Assembly (NCBI GenBank): GCA_041677345.1
Contig: JBAYQE010000014.1
Location: 1 to 38,015 of the forward strand
Direction of reading: 5' to 3'
DNA length: 38,015 bases
From: JALOAT01 sp041677345
GTDB lineage: Bacteria; Pseudomonadota; Gammaproteobacteria; Thiohalomonadales; Thiohalomonadaceae
Below, piece by piece: positions 16,653-22,941 of the stretch. The translations under genes were made by a program, and so were the position numbers. How positions within the stretch are numbered: the first letter of the stretch is position 1; every line of letters begins with the position of its first letter. The notes below the pieces were generated by a model. It searched no databases, was not told the DNA's origin, and saw nothing but the letters and a program-made list of their open reading frames with translations.

Positions 16653-17723
16653 TTAGAAGCGGATGTGAGCCGAAGCATTCAGGTTCACACGACCACCACG
16701 CCAGTTGTCGATGTGGTACTTGGTGAACGGCAGCCCGGTCAGTTCGAAGAAACGCGGCCAGCCGATGCGCTCGACCCAGTCACCCATGCGTTCCCAATCC
16801 TTCGCGTCTTCCTTGTAGACCTTCAGGATGTTCTTCACGACCGCAGCGACTTCCGGCCAACGCGGGGCGTTGTTGGGCAGACCCGCGGCGACCAGCTTGT
16901 GGAACATCGGCTTGGAACGCGCGTTGGAATGCTTGCCGCCGACCCAGATGGCGAGCTTGGAGTGCTCGGGATCGTTGATCTGCATCGGGGGGCAGGGCGG
17001 GAAGCAGGCGCCGCAGCAGACGCACTTCTTCTCGTCGACTTCCAGCGAGGGCTTGCCGTTGACCATGGCCGGGCGGATGGCGGCCACCGGGCAGCGTGCC
17101 ACGACGGAGGGACGTTCGCACACGTTGGCCACCAGGTCGTGGTTGATCTTGGGCGGCTTGGTGTGCTGGATGTTGATGGCGATGTCACCCTGGCCGCCGC
17201 AGTTGATCTGGCAGCAGGAAGTGGTGATGTGCACGCGGTTCGGCATGTCTTCCTTGATGAACTCTTCATGCAGTTCGTCCATCAGCGCCTTCACCACGCC
17301 CGAGGCGTCGGTGCCCGGGATGTCGCAGTGCAGCCAGCCCTGGGTGTGGGAGATCATGGTCACGGAAGGACCGGTGCCGCCGACGGGGAAACCGTTCTTC
17401 AGGAGTTCATCGATCAGGGGCTGGACCTTGGCTTCGTCGGACACCATGAATTCGATGTTGGAACGCATGGTGAAGCGCACGTGGCCTTCGGCGAACTGAT
17501 CGGCGATGTCGCACAGCTTGCGGATGGTGTACACGTCCATCTGGCGCTGGGTACCGGCACGGACGGTCCACACCTTGTCACCGCCCTTGGCAACGTGCAT
17601 CAGCACGCCGGGACGGGGACGCTCGTGATATTTCCACTGGCCGAAGTTCTTCTTCAGCAGGGGGTGCATGAACGGAAACGGATCCGGCACGCCACTCTCA
17701 ATCGGCATACGAGGAGCAGACAT
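16653..17723 (-). CDS. dsrB: DsrB, reverse dissimilatory sulfite reductase beta subunit
   Basis: Beta subunit of the alpha2beta2 sulfite reductase running in the oxidative direction, 356 aa from ATG 17723. An adjacent ATG at 17726 lies only two bases from GGAGG, so 17723 is the better start. Siroheme/[4Fe-4S] ligand cysteines are in TSCCQINCGGQG and further on in VCERPSVVARCP. A ferredoxin insert carries CVCCGACFPPCPPM. The beta subunit holds the catalytically competent siroheme. It follows dsrA after an unusually long 95-base gap that contains a hairpin. Confidence 0.96.
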   Translation of the reverse strand: MSAPRMPIESGVPDPFPFMHPLLKKNFGQWKYHERPRPGVLMHVAKGGDKVWTVRAGTQRQMDVYTIRKLCDIADQFAEGHVRFTMRSNIEFMVSDEAKVQPLIDELLKNGFPVGGTGPSVTMISHTQGWLHCDIPGTDASGVVKALMDELHEEFIKEDMPNRVHITTSCCQINCGGQGDIAINIQHTKPPKINHDLVANVCERPSVVARCPVAAIRPAMVNGKPSLEVDEKKCVCCGACFPPCPPMQINDPEHSKLAIWVGGKHSNARSKPMFHKLVAAGLPNNAPRWPEVAAVVKNILKVYKEDAKDWERMGDWVERIGWPRFFELTGLPFTKYHIDNWRGGRVNLNASAHIRF

Positions 17724-17765
17724 CATTACCTCCGATTTCTTTCAATAGTGCTGCTTGTTTGGTTC

Positions 17766-17796
17766 TGCGGGGCATCCCACGGTGGGACACCCCGCA
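17766..17796 (-). other. hairpin in the dsrA-dsrB gap
   Basis: A two-part stem: TGCGGGG (17766-17772) pairs with CCCCGCA (17790-17796), a CA/CA internal loop follows, then TCCCA (17775-17779) pairs with TGGGA (17783-17787) around a 3-base loop. It lies between the dsrA stop and the dsrB ribosome-binding site. No T-run follows on the minus strand, so it is a stability or processing element rather than a terminator. Confidence 0.65.
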
Positions 17797-17818
17797 TAAG
17801 GTCGATTCCAGGGGCCGA

Positions 17819-19084
17819 TCAGCTGGCTGCGGCCGTCTTACGCTCGAACCACTTCTTCGCTTCCTCGTCCCAGCCGTCGGTACGGATGTAGGAGTTGGTG
17901 CGCGGCTGGTTGATCATGTTGGGATCAACATCGAGACCGACGCCTTCGAGGAAGTTAACCAGGCCGATACGCTCGATCATTTCACCGGTACGCTCGTGTT
18001 CCAGGGCGTTCTCGGCGAAGAAGTCGATGATGTTCTGGGCCAGATCGAGCAGCTTTTCGTAGTCCTCGTCGGTGTCCAGCTTCATGAACGGGACGATCAC
18101 GGTGCCCAGGAGGTCACCGATCTTCAGGGTGCGCTTGCCGCCGAGGAGGATGCTCACGCCCTTGTCGTTGCCCGGGGACAGCGCCTTGGTCATGACGTTG
18201 ATGCAGTGCATGCAACGGACGCAGTTCTTGTTGTCCACGGCCAGCGTGTCGTCGTCGTTGAGGGACAGCGCGTTGGTGGGGCAGCGGGTAATGACGTTGT
18301 CGATGACGTACTTGCGGCCCTTCTTGGCCACATAGTTCTTCACCTCGGCCTGGTCGACCTGGATGTCGTCACGCCAGGTGCCGATCACAGCCATGTCGGC
18401 GCGCTGGATGGAGTTCATGCAGTCGTTGGCGCAGCCCGACACCTTGAACTTGAACTTGTAGGGCAGGGCGGGGCGGTGCATGTCGTCCAGGAAGCGGTTC
18501 ACCAGCTCGCGGTGGGCACGCTGCTCGTTGGTGCAGGAGTGCTCGCAGCGGCCGGAACCCACGCAGGACATGCCGGTACGCACGGCGGGGCCGGCGCCAC
18601 CGAGGTCGAAGCCCATCTCGTTCATCTCATCGAACGCGGGCTGCACGTTGGCGGTGCTGCAACCCTGGAACATGATGTCGCCCGACTGGCCGTGGAACGC
18701 GATCAGGCCGGAACCGTACTTTTCCCAGATGTCGCAGAACTTGCGCAGGGTGGCGGTATCGTAGTGCATGCCGGCGGGAGGCATGATGCGGAGGGTGTGG
18801 AACTCGGCAGCTTCGGGGAACAGGGGCTTTTCGTTCTCGTCCTTCAGCTCGGTGAAGCGGGGGATGATGCCGCCGCCGTAGCCGATGACACCCACGGTAC
18901 CGCCCTTCCAGTAGCCCTTGCGGGTACGGTAGGAGGTCTCGAGCTGACCCAGCAGGTCCTTCATCATCGGGGCGTAGGTCTTGCCCTCATCGGCGGCCAG
19001 GCGCTTCAGGCCGGTCACGAAGCTCGGCCAGGGACCACTCTCCAATTGGTCAAGCAACGGGGTGTCGTGCAATTTGTTCGCCAT
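17819..19084 (-). CDS. dsrA: DsrA, reverse dissimilatory sulfite reductase alpha subunit
   Basis: Alpha subunit of rDsr, 421 aa from ATG 19084, with GGGAG eight bases upstream. The frame is open to 19168, but that part lacks homology. Cofactor ligands are visible in CVGSGRCEHSC and VSGCANDCMNS (the paired siroheme-Fe4S4 motifs), and a ferredoxin domain carries CPTNALSL with CVRCMHCINV. It is the first gene of the operon. Together with DsrB it oxidizes DsrC-bound sulfur to sulfite. DsrEFH and DsrL in the same operon assign it to the oxidative branch. Confidence 0.96.
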   Translation of the reverse strand: MANKLHDTPLLDQLESGPWPSFVTGLKRLAADEGKTYAPMMKDLLGQLETSYRTRKGYWKGGTVGVIGYGGGIIPRFTELKDENEKPLFPEAAEFHTLRIMPPAGMHYDTATLRKFCDIWEKYGSGLIAFHGQSGDIMFQGCSTANVQPAFDEMNEMGFDLGGAGPAVRTGMSCVGSGRCEHSCTNEQRAHRELVNRFLDDMHRPALPYKFKFKVSGCANDCMNSIQRADMAVIGTWRDDIQVDQAEVKNYVAKKGRKYVIDNVITRCPTNALSLNDDDTLAVDNKNCVRCMHCINVMTKALSPGNDKGVSILLGGKRTLKIGDLLGTVIVPFMKLDTDEDYEKLLDLAQNIIDFFAENALEHERTGEMIERIGLVNFLEGVGLDVDPNMINQPRTNSYIRTDGWDEEAKKWFERKTAAAS

Positions 19085-19116
19085 TACTCTTTCTCCCGTA
19101 GAGATTTGTTGATTTG

Positions 19117-19148
19117 CGTACCGCCGGCCCAGGGTTTCCGCCGGTACG
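19117..19148 (-). promoter_or_regulatory. hairpin in the dsrA leader
   Basis: CGTACCG (19117-19123) pairs with CGGTACG (19142-19148) as a 7-bp stem around an 18-base GC-rich loop, about 33 bases upstream of the dsrA ATG. If transcription starts further upstream, this folds in the 5' leader of dsr mRNA and could affect stability or translation. Confidence 0.4.
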
Positions 19149-19226
19149 TGCTGCAGGTCGCCCTGCACAGGTCATTTCGCTTGAACAGCACCGTGGAGCT
19201 CACCGTGCCTCCAATTGGCCAGAAGT

Positions 19227-19240
19227 TTAGGAGTTCCTAA
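19227..19240. promoter_or_regulatory. perfect palindrome, candidate operator
   Basis: TTAGGA-GT-TCCTAA is a perfect 6-2-6 inverted repeat about 145 bases upstream of dsrA. Spacing and symmetry suit a dimeric helix-turn-helix protein. A 6-2-6 layout is close to the 7-2-7 arrangement used by NarL-type regulators, though the sequence does not match the NarL heptamer consensus. Confidence 0.45.
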
Positions 19241-19287
19241 TGGGCTGAAGTATCTTTCCGATGGGGGGTGAGCTGATGAATGCGGGC

Positions 19288-19303
19288 TATCCTAAACGGG
19301 ATA
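19288..19303. promoter_or_regulatory. inverted repeat, candidate operator
   Basis: TATCC-TAAACG-GGATA, a 5-6-5 inverted repeat. Its left arm with the next bases contains TCCTAA, the same half-site as the palindrome at 19227-19240, which suggests one protein may recognise both. Confidence 0.35.
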
Positions 19304-19345
19304 TGTTAATCCGCTCATCAATCCAGCTAATAACACCATTCCAAT

Positions 19346-19361
19346 ATTACCAAGTAGTAAT
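19346..19361. promoter_or_regulatory. inverted repeat, candidate operator
   Basis: ATTAC-CAAGTA-GTAAT, a perfect 5-6-5 inverted repeat in the most AT-rich part of the divergent region, roughly midway between the two transcription units. Confidence 0.35.
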
Positions 19362-19606
19362 TCGCTAGCCCGCTTGACGCCGTTGCGGACGGACCCCATG
19401 CCATGGATTACCCTGCCGGGGCCGGGACACCCTTGCGATGCGGCCCGATATGGGGTAAATAGCCGACCAATTAACTCGGTTATCCTTGATGCCCTAGCGG
19501 GACTTGTACCCTATCCCCGCGGGCGAAGGAAGGAATTGAAGCACATGGATTCCGCTCCGGTGACAACCAGCGGATCTATTCATCAAAGCAATTAAGAGGG
19601 CTCGAC

Positions 19607-19783
19607 ATGCTGTACCTGAGCGAAGTGCTCATTCAGAACCCCCAACTCCAGACCTTCGAGGAACTGGTGGAGGTGGTCAAAGAGCGGGCCAAATCCGAGA
19701 TGTTCTTTCGTATCGACGTGAAGCCCAACTTCGCAGATACGCCGGAAAACTGGGAGGACCGCCTGGAGGCGGCCTTTACCTGA
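19607..19783 (+). CDS. 58-aa acidic protein, first gene of the orphan Cas6/DsrC-like module
   Basis: A small protein of 58 aa with a strong ribosome-binding site (GAGGG six bases before ATG). It starts MLYLSEVLIQNPQLQTFEEL, continues with an amphipathic helix (VEVVKERAKSEMFFRIDVKP) and ends with an acidic stretch (TPENWEDRLEAAFT). It is soluble, has no Cys and no signal peptide. I do not recognise the family. The next gene starts 16 bases downstream, so it is probably co-transcribed with the helical protein and the Cas6-like gene, and it is divergent from dsrA. Small size and acidity suit an adaptor or partner protein, but that is inference. Confidence 0.75.
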   Translation: MLYLSEVLIQNPQLQTFEELVEVVKERAKSEMFFRIDVKPNFADTPENWEDRLEAAFT

Positions 19784-19799
19784 CAGGAGTACCCGGGTA

Positions 19800-20498
19800 A
19801 TGAAATACCTGAACAAAGACGAACTGCGTGGGGATGCCGAGTGCTCCCAGGATGCGGTGAAGTCCAGTGAGTTGCTGTTGCGCCGCCTTGGTGAGCTGGA
19901 GGCAGAACTGACCGCTGGGCCGGATGCAACGGCGCGCGGCAAGGCACTGCTGGATGCCGCCTATATACTGCTGGATCTGGAACGTCTGGATGAGGCTTAC
20001 GCCCGGGCCCGCGAGGCCTTCGAACTGGCGATTCCGCGCGAGGACTGGGAGCAGGCCGTGCAGTCCTGTGACGTCATGTCCCAGACCGATGCCACCGATG
20101 CGGCCAAGGCCTTGGCGCACGGAGTGTGGCTGGGGGTGACCTATCCCATCGATCCGGAATTGTCCGTGGCCATCCTCCAGCGGCTGGTTGAAGAAACCCC
20201 GCCCAAGGCCGACGGTGCTGCCATCGCGGCCGCCGCTGCGCGCTACGTGGTCGACCTGCGGGCTGAAGGCAAGCAGCGTGATGACCTGGTGTTCTTCACC
20301 GGACAACTGCTGGGCAACGTGGCGCGCCAGCACAGCGGCGTGGACAGCCAGGAATTGTTTGATTTCTGGACCGAGCGCATGCAGTTGAATGATCCTGCCC
20401 TGGTATTGTCACGGCTGGCAAAAATTCTCGATGTACTGGTGCCCGATGGCTGGTGGTTTGACCGCGATGCCCTGCGGGCCCGGCTTCCGGTGGAGTGA
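19800..20498 (+). CDS. helical, TPR-like protein of unknown function
   Basis: A 232-aa soluble protein, almost entirely helical by composition. Residues about 28-95 look like tetratricopeptide-type helix pairs (ALLDAAYILLDLERLDEAYA, then AREAFELAIPREDWEQAVQS). The middle has VWLGVTYPIDPELSVAILQR, and the C-terminus WWFDRDALRARLPVE. No catalytic motif is visible and I do not know the family. It lies 16 bases after the 58-aa gene, and its stop overlaps the possible GTG start of the Cas6-like gene, so the three are very likely one operon. A scaffold role is inference from the TPR-like pattern. Confidence 0.72.
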   Translation: MKYLNKDELRGDAECSQDAVKSSELLLRRLGELEAELTAGPDATARGKALLDAAYILLDLERLDEAYARAREAFELAIPREDWEQAVQSCDVMSQTDATDAAKALAHGVWLGVTYPIDPELSVAILQRLVEETPPKADGAAIAAAAARYVVDLRAEGKQRDDLVFFTGQLLGNVARQHSGVDSQELFDFWTERMQLNDPALVLSRLAKILDVLVPDGWWFDRDALRARLPVE

Positions 20499-20500
20499 TC

Positions 20501-21151
20501 ATGTATTGGCAAGAAGAGCTCGAGGCCGGTGCGTTCGTCGTCCCCGACGATGTGATCGATCTGGCCTTTGCAATCACCTGTCGTGCACTTCCGGTGGATC
20601 ATGCCCAGGCACTCTATACGGCAGTAGCTGCGGTGTTGCCGTGGTTGGCGGATGAACCCGAAGCCGGGATCCACTCCATCCATGGGGCGGATTCGGGGAA
20701 TGGCTGGGAGCGGCCCGAAGATGTGCTGCTGCTGTCGCGCCGCACGCGGCTGATGCTGCGCCTGCCCAAGGAGCGCGCGGAGGAAGCGCAGGCACTGAGC
20801 GGGCATGTGCTCGACGTGGCGGGCCATGAGATGACGGTAGGTGCGGCAAAGTCGCGTCCGCTCTGCAAGACCACCACACTGTATGCGCGTTATCTCAGTT
20901 TCGCTGACACGCGGAGCGAAGCAGACTTCCTCGCCGCGTGTGCGGCCGTGCTTCGGGAGCGCGGAATCAAGGCGAAGAAGATCCTGTGCGGCAAGACCCG
21001 GACGCTGCACACCGACGACGGCCCGCTGGAGACGCGCAGCCTCATGTTGGCGGACCTGTCGCTGGAAGATTCCGTGCGCCTGCAGGAGCGCGGGATCGGT
21101 ACTCACCGGCGCATCGGTTGCGGCTTGTTCATCGCACACAAGTCGGTATAA
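20501..21151 (+). CDS. orphan Cas6/Cmx6-like RAMP protein (MYXAN-type CRISPR RNA endonuclease family)
   Basis: A 216-aa protein matching, from memory, the Cas6/Cmx6 family of MYXAN-type CRISPR systems: VDHAQALYTAV with LPWL near residues 32-49, IHSIHGA (57-63), LLLSRRTRLMLRLP (76-89), LSGHVLDVAGHEMTVG (99-114), a second ferredoxin-like half starting LYARYLSFAD (128), SLMLADLSLEDSVRLQERGIG (180-200), and the RAMP glycine-rich loop GIGTHRRIGCGLF followed by AHK at the C-terminus. His34, His58, His61 and His202 are candidate catalytic or RNA-contact residues. ATG 20501 is preferred (GGAG five bases upstream); GTG 20495 overlaps the previous stop. No CRISPR repeats or other cas genes occur in the window. 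It sits between the helical protein and the DsrC paralogue, so a non-CRISPR RNA role is likely. Confidence 0.78.
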   Translation: MYWQEELEAGAFVVPDDVIDLAFAITCRALPVDHAQALYTAVAAVLPWLADEPEAGIHSIHGADSGNGWERPEDVLLLSRRTRLMLRLPKERAEEAQALSGHVLDVAGHEMTVGAAKSRPLCKTTTLYARYLSFADTRSEADFLAACAAVLRERGIKAKKILCGKTRTLHTDDGPLETRSLMLADLSLEDSVRLQERGIGTHRRIGCGLFIAHKSV

Positions 21152-21152
21152 T
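21125..21152 (+). promoter_or_regulatory. candidate promoter for the DsrC paralogue
   Basis: A perfect -10 hexamer TATAAT (21147-21152) lies 16 bases after TTGTTC (21125-21130), a partial -35. The pair overlaps the last codons of the Cas6-like gene and is about 57 bases before the DsrC paralogue start, so that gene may be transcribed separately as well as from the upstream operon. Confidence 0.45.
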
Positions 21153-21208
21153 CCGGACGCCCAAAATTTCCTTTAAAAATCAGTTAAGACTCTGCACAAG
21201 GAGAGCAC

Positions 21209-21550
21209 ATGGCGTACGTAGTTAACGGCAACACCATCGAAACCGACGATCACGGTTACCTGGTCAATCATGAGGATTGGAGCCGCGAAGTGGCCGAGGC
21301 GATTGCACAGGAAGACGGCGTGACCCTCAACCAGCGTGCCTGGGACATCATCGAATACCTGCGCGACGAGTACTTCAATAACGGTGGTAACCAGCCCAAT
21401 GAGCGCAATATGGTGAAGCACTTCAAGGAGTTCTGGAACGATGCGAGCATCGACGCCAAGACCCTGTACGAATGCTTCCCCCGTGGTCCGGCCAAGCAGG
21501 CGAGCAAGATCGCCGGCCTGCCGGAGACCAAGCGCAAGGGCGGTTATTGA
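21209..21550 (+). CDS. DsrC/TusE-fold paralogue lacking the redox cysteines
   Basis: A 113-aa protein clearly of the DsrC/TusE family: N-terminus VVNGNTIETDDHGYLVNHEDW, a central helical part WDIIEYLRDEYF, and C-terminal arm CFPRGPAKQASKIAGLP. Both functional cysteines are gone. Ser99 replaces the upstream Cys (present in DsrC at 15161-15493 as KQACKIAG), and the tail ends ETKRKGGY instead of PTGC plus one residue. Only Cys89 remains, at a non-conserved position. It cannot carry a trisulfide. Cys-lacking DsrC homologues have been proposed as regulatory (RspA-type) proteins, and A. vinosum DsrC has been reported to bind dsr promoter DNA. ATG 21209 has AAGGAG upstream. It is followed by a strong terminator. 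Confidence 0.9.
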   Translation: MAYVVNGNTIETDDHGYLVNHEDWSREVAEAIAQEDGVTLNQRAWDIIEYLRDEYFNNGGNQPNERNMVKHFKEFWNDASIDAKTLYECFPRGPAKQASKIAGLPETKRKGGY

Positions 21551-21570
21551 TCGTCCCGCTCCCGGTTCAA

Positions 21571-21602
21571 GAAAACGCCCGCTCCTGCGGGCGTTTTCTT
21601 TT
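21571..21602 (+). terminator. intrinsic terminator after the DsrC paralogue
   Basis: A perfect 12-bp stem (GAAAACGCCCGC at 21571-21582 with GCGGGCGTTTTC at 21587-21598), a TCCT loop, then TTTT (21599-21602). It lies 20 bases after the stop codon and ends the four-gene module. Confidence 0.92.
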
Positions 21603-21628
21603 GGATCGCAGGAAGAAACCAGGACCCG

Positions 21629-21780
21629 CGGAGGCCACGGAGGAAAGTCCGCCAATGAACGTGAATATGTTCGTAGGTCACGTTGGCGCGCAGCGCCTAC
21701 GTGACATTCCGCGGTCCAACGCTCAATCGCCGAAACAGAAGTCAAATAAAAACGTGATCCCTTCTTCTCCGTGGCCTCCG
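21629..21780. repeat. nested-palindrome intergenic element A
   Basis: A 152-base element bounded by perfect 14-bp inverted repeats (CGGAGGCCACGGAG at 21629-21642 and its complement at 21767-21780). Inside is a REP-like palindrome: GTCACGT (21677-21683) with ACGTGAC (21699-21705), around GGCGC-GCA-GCGCC. About 33 bases of this core recur in element B (26408-26489). It lies between the terminator and the end of the Sfum_1244-like gene and has no coding capacity. It may be a non-autonomous mobile repeat. Confidence 0.65.
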
Positions 21781-21794
21781 TAGTTCCCACTTCA

Positions 21795-22826
21795 TCAAAG
21801 CTCGATCGTACGGGCTTCCACTTCGAGGGCTTTCTGACCGTCACGCCCGAAGGCCGACAGGAAGCGCTGGGCGACAGCCTCCCAATGGTCCCTGCCATCG
21901 GCCACGGCACGGGGCAGGGCGTTCCCGTCACCGCCGTGCCAAGCCTCATAGGCGCGGACCAGTGAAGGGAACAGGGCACGCCGCATCCCTGTGAGGTTCG
22001 CAAAGAAGAAATGGATCGACGGCGCCGTGTTCCGTGCGAGCAGCGTAGGCAGCGTCACCAGGCAGTCGGCAAGATGGTCGCGCACGGCGCGCGCGGTGTA
22101 TTCCATGCGCGTACGGAACACGCCGGCAAGCAGTTGTTCCCATCCCGGACCGAGTCGCCGCCCGGCTTCCACTTCACCACTCTCGTGCAGGATTACCGTG
22201 TCGATTTCACGCTCCGTCATGGCATTGAGCGCAGTGCTGAAATCACCTTCGAAATCATAATGCCCCACTGCCCGTCCCATGGCATTGTCGCGCTTGTGCC
22301 AGCGCCATTCCTCCAGGCGTTCCCAGAGGGTACGCTGCAGGGATTCGCGCCGCACGAACACGGTTCCGCCGATGCTCATGGCGGGCGGCGCGGTGATGTC
22401 GCGTGCATATTCACGTCCGGCGACGAATACGCGCAATCCATCCAGCACCTCGGCCCGTTGCAGATCAGCCAGGAAGAAGTGGGGTTTTGCTGAACTGCCA
22501 TAGCCACCGCTGTATACCAGGCCCTCCGGCGTGAGCAGGGCATTCAGCTCGTCCGACGCGAAGGGATCCAGTTCACGGCCCGCGAATGGCACCCGCGCAA
22601 ATTCCGCGTCCTCCAGTTCGTGCCAAAGGTGCTCGCGCTCGACCAGCCATTGGCCCAGTTCCTTGTCGGGCAGGGATTCGCCAAAGCCGATGCCGCGCTC
22701 CCAACGGAAGTACTCGCGCATCTTGAGCAGGTAGATGCAAAGGGAATAATCGCGCGCGAAAAGGGCGTCGGAGATGTGGCAATTGTGCTGTACGCTCGCG
22801 CGTAGCTGGGGAAAATCGGGCGTCAT
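21795..22826 (-). CDS. conserved protein of unknown function (Sfum_1244-like)
   Basis: A 343-aa protein from ATG 22826; the frame stays open to 23072, but the extra 82 codons look non-coding. Distinctive stretches are VQHNCHISDALFARDYSLC, IYLLKMREYFRWERG, PFASDELNALLTPEGLVYSGG and AKPHFFLADL. From memory these fit a conserved family labelled Sfum_1244, which has no assigned function; I cannot confirm by search. Cys and His residues near the N-terminus (HNCHISDA, DYSLC) could bind a metal or be structural. No membrane segment or signal peptide is seen. It is divergent from the 195-aa gene, with 115 bases between them. Confidence 0.75.
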   Translation of the reverse strand: MTPDFPQLRASVQHNCHISDALFARDYSLCIYLLKMREYFRWERGIGFGESLPDKELGQWLVEREHLWHELEDAEFARVPFAGRELDPFASDELNALLTPEGLVYSGGYGSSAKPHFFLADLQRAEVLDGLRVFVAGREYARDITAPPAMSIGGTVFVRRESLQRTLWERLEEWRWHKRDNAMGRAVGHYDFEGDFSTALNAMTEREIDTVILHESGEVEAGRRLGPGWEQLLAGVFRTRMEYTARAVRDHLADCLVTLPTLLARNTAPSIHFFFANLTGMRRALFPSLVRAYEAWHGGDGNALPRAVADGRDHWEAVAQRFLSAFGRDGQKALEVEARTIEL

Positions 22827-22941
22827 GGATGGCCTCGGGATCGGGGACGCTTGGCCGGCGCAGGGTTGCCTAGTAAAATCCTTGGATGTTCCAAACCTAG
22901 CATGGAGGGAAGGCGCTGCCAAACCTCCCGGAGATAAATGC

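Larger units (their letters stand above)
19085..19606. promoter_or_regulatory. divergent control region between dsrA and the orphan Cas6/DsrC-like module
   Basis: This 522-base region separates dsrA (minus) from the 58-aa gene (plus) and must hold promoters for both. It is more AT-rich in the middle than the flanking genes. Three clear inverted repeats are listed separately (19227-19240, 19288-19303, 19346-19361), along with a hairpin in the dsrA leader (19117-19148). I could not assign a convincing -35/-10 pair on either strand; a TTGACG at about 19374 lacks a good partner. No protein-coding frame in it is believable. Confidence 0.65.

Noticed and set aside
17759..19240. A 493-codon open frame on the plus strand over dsrA (also 4272-5750 over the kinase and 15539-16726 over dsrHFE)
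   Set aside because: These are antisense shadows caused by high GC and codon bias. The products are His/Val/Gly-rich with no domains, while the opposite strand encodes clear families.
19373..19404. TTGACG as the -35 of the module promoter
   Set aside because: No acceptable -10 hexamer lies 16-18 bases downstream, so the promoter of the 58-aa gene remains unassigned.
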